A DNA stretch of 64,000 nucleotides from NCBI GenBank assembly GCA_009838035.1, contig VXSK01000004.1, positions 291,035-355,034 of the forward strand, in the 5' to 3' direction. A model generated the notes under the pieces. That model was given only the letters and a program-made list of their open reading frames with translations, did not search any database and had not been told where the DNA came from. The translations under genes were made by a program, and so were the position numbers. The DNA comes from Gammaproteobacteria bacterium (GTDB taxonomy: Bacteria; Pseudomonadota; Gammaproteobacteria; Steroidobacterales; Foliamicaceae). Within the stretch, counting starts at the first letter, position 1, and each line of letters starts with the position of its first letter. Shown piece by piece: positions 1 through 8,027 of this stretch.

Positions 1-467
1 AGCAGAGGCGCATTGTCGGGACCCATGTCGGTCAGGGCCACCCACATCGACGGGCTGTGCTCGCCGCTGAACGGAAACAGGCACTCGTCGTTGTGCCAGG
101 GCGTGGCCGTTTCGTCCTTGTTGCCTTCCTTCAGGAAAGTGCCGTCAACCCAGGCGCGCATTTCGTCCGAACCGATCACGTCGGCCACGATCTCCGCGCA
201 GCCGCATTCCTCGACCAGCGCCTGCATCTCCGGCACCCGCCAGTAGGCGTTGACCAGCCGCACGTAGCCGTCGTGGTCCTCGAATTCCACGTCGCGCATG
301 GTTTCGTGGGGCCCGAAGACGAGCGAGCCGTCACGCAGCCCTGCGACGACCGAGTCTATGAGCTGAGTCATCTCCGCCACCCACTCATTCGAAAAGACCC
401 CCGGCACGCGGGCGACCCCTACTTTCCTGTAGCTGTCGATGGCCTCTTGCGTAACCTTGCGATGCAT
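1..467 (-). CDS. Phytanoyl-CoA dioxygenase (PhyH) family protein, C-terminus beyond window
   Basis: Read on the minus strand from an ATG at 467, this frame stays open to the left edge, giving about 155 residues of a longer protein. It contains TPWHNDECLFPF near residue 130, which carries the His-x-Asp pair that binds Fe(II) in PhyH-type 2-oxoglutarate oxygenases; the downstream His and Arg would lie outside the window. The N-terminus (MHRKVTQEAIDSYRKVGVAR) matches the usual start of such enzymes, which hydroxylate small organic substrates. The gene begins 16 nt after the stop of the MFS transporter, so the two are probably co-transcribed, and the transporter may import its substrate. Family assignment is firm; the substrate is unknown. 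Confidence 0.8.
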   Translation of the reverse strand, partial: MHRKVTQEAIDSYRKVGVARVPGVFSNEWVAEMTQLIDSVVAGLRDGSLVFGPHETMRDVEFEDHDGYVRLVNAYWRVPEMQALVEECGCAEIVADVIGSDEMRAWVDGTFLKEGNKDETATPWHNDECLFPFSGEHSPSMWVALTDMGPDNAPL

Positions 468-483
468 ATCGGGGGTCCTTCGC

Positions 484-1902
484 TTAACTCGCTGCAGCGC
501 TTGCGGCGAGGCGCGCCCGGGCGGCCTCAAGCTTTCCTTCCGTAAGGTCGTAGCGGTACAGGAAAGTGAGGCTTAAGCCGTAGAGTAGCGCCGGGGCCAG
601 CCCTGCGCTCACGTAAATGGCGTTAATCGCGCTGGCCGGCTGTTCGATCTGCATGCCTTCGGTGCCGGACTGGTAGCCGAACGCGCCGAGCAGCCATAGC
701 GCCAGGGCGGGACCTGCGGCAAACGCGAATTTTTCGACTGTGGCGTAGAACGCCGACATGGTGGCTTCACGGCGCATTCCGGTTCTTAGGTAGTCGTACT
801 CCACCGCGTCCGGCAGCAGAGCGGCGCCCAGAATGATCACGCCGCTGGCGAAAAAGCCCAGGAATACGGCCCGCACGAAGATGTACTCAAGCGGGTCGGC
901 CGCTGTGGCCAGCAGCCAGGTGGAGGTGGTAAGCGCGAAGCACGCGGTCGCAATCATGTAGAGGGGGCGTTTTCCATACTTGCGCGACACGAGGTTCCAG
1001 AACGGAATAGTCGCCAGGATCACGGCGATGTTCACCACCAGGAACAAGGTCGTTTGCGAGTAGCTCATCTTGAGAATGACCACCTTGAAATACACCCCGG
1101 CGGCGCTGGCGGACGCCAGGCCCAGCAATTGGCAGAGTTTTGCACCCAGCAGATTCATCAGCGGGCGGTTCTCCACGATGGTGCCGATCTGCCGGCGGAT
1201 GGGAGGCGTTCGCGCGCGCTTCAAGGCGCTGGTTTGACGGGCGGAGGCCAGACCGAAGAAGCAGTAGATGGAGCCGCCGGCGATCAGCGCGGCGTAGATC
1301 AGCCCCATTACGCCGTGCGCCCCCCGGTCGTTGCCCAGCCGCTCCACCAGGGCGTAGGAGGAAACGGCAATAAGCGCGCCGATATTGATGAACAGGGTGC
1401 GCCAGGACATCAGCGAGGTGCGGGCGTGGTAGTTGGTGGTCATTTCCGCGGGCATGGCCAGAAAGGGCACGTTGAAGAGCGTGTAGCCCGTGTAGGTCAG
1501 CAGCAGTGCGCCGAGCACCCACGCGCCCAGGAGCGTGGTGTTGTCGAACGCCGGCGGATTGAAGATCAGTGAAAAACCGGCCGCCGTCACTACGCCCCCC
1601 AGCAGCAGATAGGGCCTGCGCCGCCCCAAGCGGGTATTGGTGCGGTCGCTGATTACCCCCATCAGCGGGTCGGTGACCATGTCGTAGAGCTTGGACGCCA
1701 GGATCAGGGCGGCTGCGGCGCCGGCGCTGATGCCCAGGAAATTGGTCATAAACGGCGCCAGTATGCCGCCCAGCGTGTTCAGCACGATCGCCATGCCCAG
1801 CGCTCCCGTGCCAAAATTAAACCGCAGGCTGAGCGCAACAGCTTGCCCGGGCGCGTCCCTGCGCGGCTTTTGGTCCGAAAAATTTTTGTCCGGCTGGTTC
1901 AC
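484..1902 (-). CDS. MFS transporter, glycoside-pentoside-hexuronide:cation symporter type (MFS_2)
   Basis: An integral membrane protein of about 472 residues when started at the GTG at 1902. The frame stays open further upstream, but that part is arginine-rich and lacks family character. About twelve hydrophobic segments are visible, and the motif DRTNTRLGRRRPYLLLG between the second and third helices is typical of GPH/MFS_2 symporters, which take up sugars or sugar acids with a cation. The C-terminal tail is short and Ala-rich. It precedes the PhyH-like gene on the same strand and is divergent from mrp. The substrate cannot be read from sequence. Confidence 0.8.
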   Translation of the reverse strand: MNQPDKNFSDQKPRRDAPGQAVALSLRFNFGTGALGMAIVLNTLGGILAPFMTNFLGISAGAAAALILASKLYDMVTDPLMGVISDRTNTRLGRRRPYLLLGGVVTAAGFSLIFNPPAFDNTTLLGAWVLGALLLTYTGYTLFNVPFLAMPAEMTTNYHARTSLMSWRTLFINIGALIAVSSYALVERLGNDRGAHGVMGLIYAALIAGGSIYCFFGLASARQTSALKRARTPPIRRQIGTIVENRPLMNLLGAKLCQLLGLASASAAGVYFKVVILKMSYSQTTLFLVVNIAVILATIPFWNLVSRKYGKRPLYMIATACFALTTSTWLLATAADPLEYIFVRAVFLGFFASGVIILGAALLPDAVEYDYLRTGMRREATMSAFYATVEKFAFAAGPALALWLLGAFGYQSGTEGMQIEQPASAINAIYVSAGLAPALLYGLSLTFLYRYDLTEGKLEAARARLAASAAAS

Positions 1903-2028
1903 GCCATCTACTCGCAAAGCAAGCAGTTTAGCTGCTTGCCGCCAGCCTGAGTCGGCGAAACCGGACCGGGTTGAGCGCGAAGCGGCTTTTGTCGCGCATA
2001 AAATCCGGCCATAGTTCTTGGAATTCGG

Positions 2029-3081
2029 ATGTCGGCGAACCTGGAAAAGTCCATTCTTGCCGTGGAATCGCCGTTCGGCGGGTTGACCCTCGGCGAGGCT
2101 GGCGCGCGTGCGCGTGTGACGGAGGCCGGCAAGACCGCCGAGATTACTGTTGGTTTTCCCTGCGGCGGGTTCGTCGAAGAGTTGAACGCGCGGGTCCGGG
2201 AAGTCACTTCCGCGGAGAAGGTGGTGGTTCGCACGGAGATTGCGGCGCACGCGGTACCCCCGCAGGTGCAGAGGCTCGAGCAGGTCAGGAACATCATCGC
2301 GGTGGCATCGGCCAAGGGCGGCGTGGGCAAGTCCACCGTGGCGGCGAACCTGGCCGTCGGGCTGGCGATGGACGGCGCCGCCGTCGGGATCCTGGATGCC
2401 GACATCTACGGTCCCAGCGTGCCGCGGATGCTGGGCCTGGAGGGCGAACGGCCGCGCAGCGCCGACGGCAAGAGCTTCGAGCCCTTGCGGGCGCATGGTC
2501 TGCAGGCCAGTTCCATCGGTTTTCTGGTCGATACGCGAAGCCCGGTCGTCTGGCGCGGCCCGATGGTGACGCAGGCGCTGATGCAATTGCTCGGCCAGAC
2601 GCGCTGGAAGGACCTGGATTACCTCATCGTGGACATGCCGCCGGGCACCGGCGACATCCAGTTGACGCTGTCGCAACGCGTGCCGCTGGCGGGGGCGGTG
2701 GTCGTGACCACGCCGCAGGAACTGGCGGTGGCCGACGCCCGAAAGGGCATAGCGATGTTCCGCAAGGTCAACGTGCCGGTGCTGGGCGTGGTGGAAAACA
2801 TGAGCGCGTATGCATGCCCGCATTGCGGACATACCGAAGCGCTGTTCGGTGAGGGCGGAGGCGCGAGGCTGGCCGGCGAGTTCGACCTGCCGCTGCTGGC
2901 GCAACTCCCCTTGTCCGCGGGGGTGCGCGCGGCTACTGACGACGGACGCTTGGTCGCGCCTTCGGAGCCCGACGAAGGGGGCGATTACCGGGCGCTTTCC
3001 AGGGCCGCGGCCGCGCGCCTGGCGGGCATGGCCCGCGGCGCGAAGACGGCATTCCCTAAAATAGTAGTAGAGTCCGACTGA
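2029..3081 (+). CDS. mrp: Iron-sulfur cluster carrier protein Mrp/ApbC (P-loop ATPase)
   Basis: A 350-residue cytosolic ATPase of the Mrp/NBP35 family, which holds and transfers Fe-S clusters. The deviant Walker A motif KGGVGKST lies near residue 97, followed by LDADIYGPSVPRMLG (Walker A') and the family hallmark DMPPGTGD near residue 203. The CxxC pair in YACPHCG near residue 262 is the cluster-binding dimer motif. The N-terminal 80 residues correspond to the MIP18/DUF59 domain but are divergent. It lies 6 nt before scpA and probably shares its transcript; the 127 nt upstream must hold divergent promoters shared with the MFS gene. Confidence 0.93.
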   Translation: MSANLEKSILAVESPFGGLTLGEAGARARVTEAGKTAEITVGFPCGGFVEELNARVREVTSAEKVVVRTEIAAHAVPPQVQRLEQVRNIIAVASAKGGVGKSTVAANLAVGLAMDGAAVGILDADIYGPSVPRMLGLEGERPRSADGKSFEPLRAHGLQASSIGFLVDTRSPVVWRGPMVTQALMQLLGQTRWKDLDYLIVDMPPGTGDIQLTLSQRVPLAGAVVVTTPQELAVADARKGIAMFRKVNVPVLGVVENMSAYACPHCGHTEALFGEGGGARLAGEFDLPLLAQLPLSAGVRAATDDGRLVAPSEPDEGGDYRALSRAAAARLAGMARGAKTAFPKIVVESD

Positions 3082-3087
3082 TCGACA

Positions 3088-3918
3088 ATGGCAGACAAAC
3101 AGCAGCTATTTGAGAGCCCCGCCGCGGCGGCAAGTCTGGCGGTGGTCTCGGGCGAGCCGTACGTGGAGGCGCCCGCCGACCTCTTCATCCCGCCGGAAGC
3201 GCTGCGCGTGTTCCTGCAGTCCTTCGAGGGACCGCTGGACCTGCTGCTCTACCTGATACGGCGCCATGACCTGGACATCATGGACGTTCCGATCACCGAC
3301 ATCTGCGAACAATACGCGCAGTACATCGAACTGATGCAGGAGATGGAGCTGGAACTGGCCGGCGAGTACCTTGTCATGGCCGCAACGCTGGCGGAGATCA
3401 AGTCCCGCATGCTGGTGCCGCAGCTGCCGCTGGAAGAAGAGGACGAGGAGGACCCGCGCGCCAGGCTGTTCGAGCGCCTGCTGGAATACGAACGCCTCAA
3501 GCAGCTGGCCGCCGGCCTGGAAGAGCTTCCCCGCCAGGAGCGCGACGCATTTCAGGCCAGCGTGGACGCACTCGAGGACCAGCGTCCGCGCGAACTGCCC
3601 CAGACGACGCTCAACGAACTGGCTCTCGCCTACGCCCGCGTGATCGAGCGGGTGCGATTCAGCGGCGGCTGGGCCGTGCAGACCGAACAGTTGTCGGTGC
3701 GCGAACGCATGTCGGACATTCTCAAGCAGGTTTCGGGCAGGGAATTCACCGAATTCACCGAGTTGTTCGATCCGTCCGAGGGGCGCATGGGGGCGGCCGT
3801 GACCTTTTCGGCCGTGCTGGAACTGGTTCGCGACAATGGCCTGCAGGCGGTCCAGAATGAACCTTTCGCGCCGATCTACGTAAGCGGACCTACGCACGGC
3901 AAGGACGCCGCCAAGTGA
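3088..3918 (+). CDS. scpA: Segregation and condensation protein A
   Basis: A 276-residue kleisin that, with ScpB and SMC, forms the bacterial condensin acting on replicated chromosomes. The N-terminal signature FEGPLDLLLYLIRRHDLDI around residues 48-66 is diagnostic, followed by LAGEYLVMAATLAEIKSRML and an acidic linker (EEEDEEDPRARLFERLLEYERLK). The C-terminal part (VTFSAVLELVRDNGLQAVQNEPFAPI) is the winged-helix SMC-head-binding end. Its stop overlaps the GTG start of scpB by 4 nt, so the two subunits are translationally coupled. The first ~35 residues before the ScpA core are longer than in many homologues. Confidence 0.95.
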   Translation: MADKQQLFESPAAAASLAVVSGEPYVEAPADLFIPPEALRVFLQSFEGPLDLLLYLIRRHDLDIMDVPITDICEQYAQYIELMQEMELELAGEYLVMAATLAEIKSRMLVPQLPLEEEDEEDPRARLFERLLEYERLKQLAAGLEELPRQERDAFQASVDALEDQRPRELPQTTLNELALAYARVIERVRFSGGWAVQTEQLSVRERMSDILKQVSGREFTEFTELFDPSEGRMGAAVTFSAVLELVRDNGLQAVQNEPFAPIYVSGPTHGKDAAK

Positions 3919-4559
3919 GCACCCCGGATACGCGCAACCTGGTCGAGGCGGCGTTGCTGGGGGCGGGACGGCCCCTCAACATGGCGCAGCTCCTGAGCCT
4001 GTTCGATCCGTTGGAGAAAGTAGGCGAAGACGAAGTGCTCAAGGCCCTGGGCGACCTGGAACGGGACTTTGCCGGGCGGGAAATCGAATTGAAGGAAGTG
4101 GCTGGAGGCTGGCGGGTGCAGACCGGCAGCGTGGCTGCGGAGCGGCTGGCGAAGCTGGAACGGTTTCGTCCGCCCAGGTTTTCGCGCGCACTGCTTGAGA
4201 GTCTGGCGGCAATCGCCTATCGGCAGCCGATCACCCGGGCGGAGATCGAGGAATTGCGCGGCGTGCGCCTGAGCGGCCACATCATGCGCACGCTCATGGA
4301 GCGCAACTGGATCGAGGTGGTGGGCCATCGCGAAACGCCGGGCCGGCCCGCGCTTTACGGCACGACCGGGGATTTCATGGACTATTTCGGACTCAAGCGC
4401 CTCGACGATCTGCCCTCGGCCGGCGAATTCGCATCCCCGGAAGATGCGCCCGCCGCCGCTCCTCCGGGAAGCGGTTCTTCCGACGCCTCCGGAGAGCAGG
4501 GCGCGGGCCTCTTCGACGTGGGCTCCGATCGCAGCGAAACAGCCCCCGCCCCCGATTGA
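3915..4559 (+). CDS. scpB: Segregation and condensation protein B
   Basis: A 214-residue winged-helix protein, partner of ScpA in the SMC-ScpAB complex. Recognisable segments are NLVEAALLGAGRPL near the start, the central SRALLESLAAIAYRQPITRAEIEELRGV and GRPALYGTTGDFMDYFGL, all characteristic of ScpB. The last 40 residues are a low-complexity Pro/Ala/Ser tail. Translation starts at GTG 3915 within the scpA stop (GTGA overlap) and its own stop overlaps the TTG start of rluB (TTGA overlap), so scpA-scpB-rluB form a tightly coupled run. Confidence 0.95.
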   Translation: MSTPDTRNLVEAALLGAGRPLNMAQLLSLFDPLEKVGEDEVLKALGDLERDFAGREIELKEVAGGWRVQTGSVAAERLAKLERFRPPRFSRALLESLAAIAYRQPITRAEIEELRGVRLSGHIMRTLMERNWIEVVGHRETPGRPALYGTTGDFMDYFGLKRLDDLPSAGEFASPEDAPAAAPPGSGSSDASGEQGAGLFDVGSDRSETAPAPD

Positions 4560-5269
4560 TTCGGATCCAGAAGTACCTGGCGGCGGCCGGAGTGGCCTCC
4601 CGCCGCGAAGTGGAGGCCTGGATCGCGGCCGGGCGGCTCAGCGTCAATGGGCAACGGGCGGCGCCCGGACTCAAGGTTGACGGCGGCGAGCGGTTCCGGC
4701 TTGACGGGCGGTTGCTGCACGTGCAGCGAAGCGATTCGGGTGGGACGCGGGTAATTGCCTACAACAAACCGGAGGGCGAACTGGTCACGCGCGATCGCCG
4801 CGCCCGTCACCCGACCGTATTTACCGCGCTGCCGCGGCTCAGGGGCCGGCGCTGGGTGGCGGTCGGCCGCCTCGATCTGAACTCCAGCGGGCTGTTGCTG
4901 CTGACCACCGACGGCGGACTGGCCCACCGCCTCATGCACCCGTCCTTCGGCGTGGAGCGCGAATACCTGGTCCGTGTCCTGGGCCAGCCGGGTGCGCCGG
5001 TGATGCGCCGACTGACCGAGGGCGTAGTTCTCGAAGATGGTCCCGCACGCTTCGACGCGCTGGTCGAACAGGGAGGCAGCGGCGCCAATCGCTGGTTTCG
5101 CGTAACGCTGAGCGAGGGGCGCCACCGCGTCGTGCGCCGCCTCTGGAGCTCACAGGGCCATGCGGTAAGCCGCTTGATACGGATCCGATACGGCCCGGTT
5201 CGCCTGCCGCGCGACCTGCCGCGCGGCCAGTGGCGCGAAATCGACCCCAAGCACCTTTCCGGGAATTGA
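4556..5269 (+). CDS. rluB: 23S rRNA pseudouridine synthase, RluB-type (RsuA family)
   Basis: A 237-residue RNA-modifying enzyme. An N-terminal S4 RNA-binding domain (IRIQKYLAAAGVASRREVEAW) is followed by the RsuA-family catalytic core, with the active-site Asp in VGRLDLNSSGLLLLTTDG near residue 104 and the motif EGRHRVVRRLW near residue 186. The family isomerises a specific uridine in rRNA; the position next to scpB favours RluB (E. coli U2605) over RsuA or RluE. The start is a TTG at 4556 overlapping the scpB stop; no better start lies nearby. It converges on rmuC with only 9 nt between the stops and no visible terminator. Confidence 0.9.
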   Translation: MIRIQKYLAAAGVASRREVEAWIAAGRLSVNGQRAAPGLKVDGGERFRLDGRLLHVQRSDSGGTRVIAYNKPEGELVTRDRRARHPTVFTALPRLRGRRWVAVGRLDLNSSGLLLLTTDGGLAHRLMHPSFGVEREYLVRVLGQPGAPVMRRLTEGVVLEDGPARFDALVEQGGSGANRWFRVTLSEGRHRVVRRLWSSQGHAVSRLIRIRYGPVRLPRDLPRGQWREIDPKHLSGN

Positions 5270-5278
5270 TTCCCGGGG

Positions 5279-6595
5279 TTAGTGGGGCTTGGGGGCGGCC
5301 TCCTGCTGCGATTCGGATTCGGAGGCCGATTCCGTCGGGCTTTCGTTCGCCAGCAGCGGGGTGGCAGCCGTGGCCACTTCCTCGGGTGCCTCGATTTCCC
5401 TGGTCTTCTCGACACCGGCCTTGTTCATTCTGTCCAGAGCCGGGAGAAAGCGGCTCCGGAACGAGCTTACGGCGCTGTTGTAGGTTCCGATCGCCGTATT
5501 GAGCTGATTGCCCAGCCGTCCGACGTGCCCGCTGAAGACCGCCACGCGCTCGTGCAGCGTCGCGGCCAACCGTGAGATTTCCTCGGCGTTCTCGGCCAGC
5601 GCCAGTTGCCGCCAGCCGTAGGCCGTGACCCGCAGCAGCGCCATCATCGAGGTGGGCGTGGCCAGGATCACGCGCGCGCGCAGCGCTTTCTCCAGCAGGT
5701 CCGGCCGCTGGTCGCCGGCGGCCGCCAGGAAGTGGTCGCCGGGAACGAACATCACCACGAAGTCCGGGCTGCGTTCGAACTGGTCCCAGTATTCCTTGGA
5801 AGCCAGCCGCTTGACCTGATCCTCCACGTTGGCCGCGTGCTGGGCCAGCAGAGCGGCGCGGGCGTCCTCGCCGTCGGCCTCCACCGCGCTCAGATAGGCA
5901 TCCAGCGGCGTCTTGGCGTCCACGACCAGCTGACCGCCATCGGGCAGCCGGACGATCATGTCGGGCCGGGTCCGGCCCTCCGGCCCCTGCGGCTGTTCGG
6001 CGAAATCGCAGTGCTCCTGCATGCCCGCGATCTCCACCAGCCGCCGCAATTGCATTTCACCCCACTGGCCCCGCACTTCCGGGCGCCGCAAGGCGGTGAC
6101 CAGGCTGCGGGTCGTGTCACGCAGTTCCTTGTTGCCGGAAGCCATGGCCTGAATCTGCTCGCGCAACTGGCCCTGGGCTTCGGCCCGGTCCTTTTCCATG
6201 CTGCTCAGGGTCTTGCGGGTCTGCTGAAGGCTCTCGTTGATCGGCTTGACCAGCGCCTCGATGGCCTGCTGGCGCTTCTCCAGATCGGCGCTGGATTCCG
6301 ACCGCGCCTTACCGAAGGCCTGTTGCGCCAGATCGAGAAAGTCCTTCTGACTCTGGCTCAGCGCCTCGCGGGCCAGCGCCTTCAGCTGTCCCTGGAATTG
6401 CTCGTCGGCCGCGCGGCGGCTTTCCTCGCGGGCCTGCTCGGCGGCCTTCTGCTCACGCAGTTGCGCCCGGGATTCCGCCAGTTGCGCTTCCTTTCGCGCG
6501 ATCGCGTTCTCGCCGCGCGCGCGCTGCCACAGCAGGCCGAGCAATGCGCCGGCGGCGAGGGCCGCCAGTGCGGTCAGGGCAATCGCGGCATTCAT
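5279..6595 (-). CDS. rmuC: DNA recombination protein RmuC
   Basis: A 438-residue protein with an N-terminal membrane anchor (ALTALAALAAGALLGLLWQ), a long coiled coil at about residues 30-165 (rich in Ala, Glu, Gln, Arg), then the nuclease-like RmuC domain: RGQWGEMQLRRLVEIAGM, PDMIVRLPDGGQLVVDAKTP and PDFVVMFVPGDHFLAAA. RmuC limits rearrangements at inverted repeats in E. coli; its restriction-endonuclease-like core keeps the D...DAK arrangement here. Its ATG overlaps the stop of the upstream phosphatase (ATGA). The C-terminal 45 residues are an acidic, Ser/Glu-rich tail. Confidence 0.93.
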   Translation of the reverse strand: MNAAIALTALAALAAGALLGLLWQRARGENAIARKEAQLAESRAQLREQKAAEQAREESRRAADEQFQGQLKALAREALSQSQKDFLDLAQQAFGKARSESSADLEKRQQAIEALVKPINESLQQTRKTLSSMEKDRAEAQGQLREQIQAMASGNKELRDTTRSLVTALRRPEVRGQWGEMQLRRLVEIAGMQEHCDFAEQPQGPEGRTRPDMIVRLPDGGQLVVDAKTPLDAYLSAVEADGEDARAALLAQHAANVEDQVKRLASKEYWDQFERSPDFVVMFVPGDHFLAAAGDQRPDLLEKALRARVILATPTSMMALLRVTAYGWRQLALAENAEEISRLAATLHERVAVFSGHVGRLGNQLNTAIGTYNSAVSSFRSRFLPALDRMNKAGVEKTREIEAPEEVATAATPLLANESPTESASESESQQEAAPKPH

Positions 6596-7311
6596 GCCGC
6601 GCGCGGCGCCGCCGCACCGGCATTCGCGGTAGCGCCCTGTTCGTCGATCCAGCCCAGGAGGTCCCGGGGCGATTGCAATATGGCGGCTGCGCCCCAGGCC
6701 CCCAGGTCTTCATCCGGCGGAAAGTAACCCCAGGCCGCGGCCAGCCCGGTCATGCCGGCGCTGCGGGCGGCCTGAATGTCGCGGGGGTCGTCGCCAAGCA
6801 TGACGCAGGCGCGCGGCTTCACGGCAAGCCGGTCGGCCGCGAAGATCATCGGCTCGGGGTGCGGCTTGGTATGTGTGGTGGTGCCGCCGCCCACCGCCAC
6901 GGCGCACTCGTCCGCCAGGTCCAGGGCCTCGAGCAGCGGCCGGGTCAGGTATTCCGGCTTGTTCGTGACCACGCCCCAGGGAATCCGCCGGTCGGCGAGA
7001 TTGTCCAGCACTCGGCGCATGCCCGGAAACAACCGCGACCGCTCCGCCAGGCGACCCGAATAGAGCTTCAGGCAGCGCTCCAGCACCTCGGGGTATTCCT
7101 CGCTGTCGATGAAATCGGCGCCGTAGGCGGCCGTCAGCAGTCCCCGCATGCCCCTGGATACGAACTGCCGGAGGCTCTTGAACGGCAGCGGCCGGGTCCC
7201 GCGGGCCCGCATCACGTCCTGTACGCAGCCCACCAGGTCGGGAGCCGTATCGACCAGGGTCCCGTCCAGGTCGAACAGGATCGCGTGCACCCGGGGGTTC
7301 ACCGCGCTCAT
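6592..7311 (-). CDS. HAD-family phosphatase next to ubiG: MupP (MurNAc-6-P phosphatase) or phosphoglycolate phosphatase
   Basis: A 239-residue HAD-superfamily phosphatase with all four motifs: LFDLDGTLVDT (nucleophile Asp), VVTNKP, the Lys in the TKPHPEP segment, and MLGDDPRDIQAA. It would usually be labelled Gph. However, the ubiG-linked Gph-like protein of Pseudomonas (PA3172, PP_1764) was shown to be MupP, the MurNAc-6-phosphate phosphatase of the AmgK-MurU cell-wall recycling route, and synteny here is the same. Which role applies depends on whether amgK and murU exist elsewhere in the genome. Start ATG 7311 overlaps the ubiG stop; the frame's upstream extension inside ubiG is spurious. 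Confidence 0.82.
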   Translation of the reverse strand: MSAVNPRVHAILFDLDGTLVDTAPDLVGCVQDVMRARGTRPLPFKSLRQFVSRGMRGLLTAAYGADFIDSEEYPEVLERCLKLYSGRLAERSRLFPGMRRVLDNLADRRIPWGVVTNKPEYLTRPLLEALDLADECAVAVGGGTTTHTKPHPEPMIFAADRLAVKPRACVMLGDDPRDIQAARSAGMTGLAAAWGYFPPDEDLGAWGAAAILQSPRDLLGWIDEQGATANAGAAAPRAA

Positions 7312-8027
7312 GCGCCGGCCGCCTTGGTGAAGTGGGCGATGTAGTTCACGTCGATGTTGCCGCTGCGCCGGAAACTTCCGTGCAGGGGATTGTATTGAAG
7401 TCCGGTGAAGTCCCGCGCGCTTAGTCCCGCGGCGCGCGCCCAGGCCTCCAGTTCGGATGGGCGGATGAATTTCTCGTAACGGTGCGTGCCGCGCGGCAAC
7501 AGGCCCAGCACGAATTCCGCACTGACGATGCCCAGGGCGAATGCCGCGAGGGTGCGGTTCAGGGTCGAGACGAAGACGTGGCCGCCGGGCCGCGTCAGCC
7601 GGGCGCATTCGGCCAGCAGTTCGCCGGGCCGTGGCACATGTTCGAGCACCTCCAGGCAGCACACGACATCGAACTCGCCCTCGAGTTCCTCCGCGGCGCC
7701 GAGGCGGTATTCCAGGTTGTCCAGACCCCCGGCTTCCGCATGCATCCGGGCAACCTCAAGCATCTCGGCGGATGCGTCGAGTCCGAGTACGGAATCCGCT
7801 CCTTCGCTCGCCAGCGATTCGCTGAGTAGCCCCCCGCCGCAGCCGACGTCCAGGCAGTGTTTGCCGGCGAGCCCCCCGGCGCGTTCGACGATGTACCCGA
7901 CCCGAACCGGGTTCATGGCGTGCAGGGGCCGGTTCGGACCGTTCGGGTCCCACCATTGCGCCGCCATCGCGGCAAAGCGCTCAAGTTCGGCCGCGTCGGC
8001 GTTGGGTTGCCGTGCTTCTTCGTTCAC
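7308..8027 (-). CDS. ubiG: Ubiquinone biosynthesis O-methyltransferase UbiG
   Basis: A 239-residue class I SAM-dependent methyltransferase performing both O-methylations of ubiquinone synthesis. UbiG features are AAQWWDPNGPNRPLHAMNPVR at the N-terminus, the SAM-binding motif LDVGCGGGLLSESLA, CCLEVLEHVPRP, and a C-terminal FIRPSELEAWARAAGL segment. I place the start at GTG 8027, overlapping the mtaD stop by 4 nt; this gives the length of E. coli UbiG, whereas the first ATG upstream would add a 19-residue tail lying inside mtaD. It sits in a coupled mtaD-ubiG-phosphatase-rmuC run, where MtaD can remove the S-adenosylhomocysteine that UbiG produces. Confidence 0.94.
   Translation of the reverse strand: MNEEARQPNADAAELERFAAMAAQWWDPNGPNRPLHAMNPVRVGYIVERAGGLAGKHCLDVGCGGGLLSESLASEGADSVLGLDASAEMLEVARMHAEAGGLDNLEYRLGAAEELEGEFDVVCCLEVLEHVPRPGELLAECARLTRPGGHVFVSTLNRTLAAFALGIVSAEFVLGLLPRGTHRYEKFIRPSELEAWARAAGLSARDFTGLQYNPLHGSFRRSGNIDVNYIAHFTKAAGA

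Noticed and set aside
1903..2904. Upstream extension of the MFS frame
   Set aside because: It is antisense to mrp, low-complexity and Arg-rich; the transporter sequence begins just after GTG 1902.
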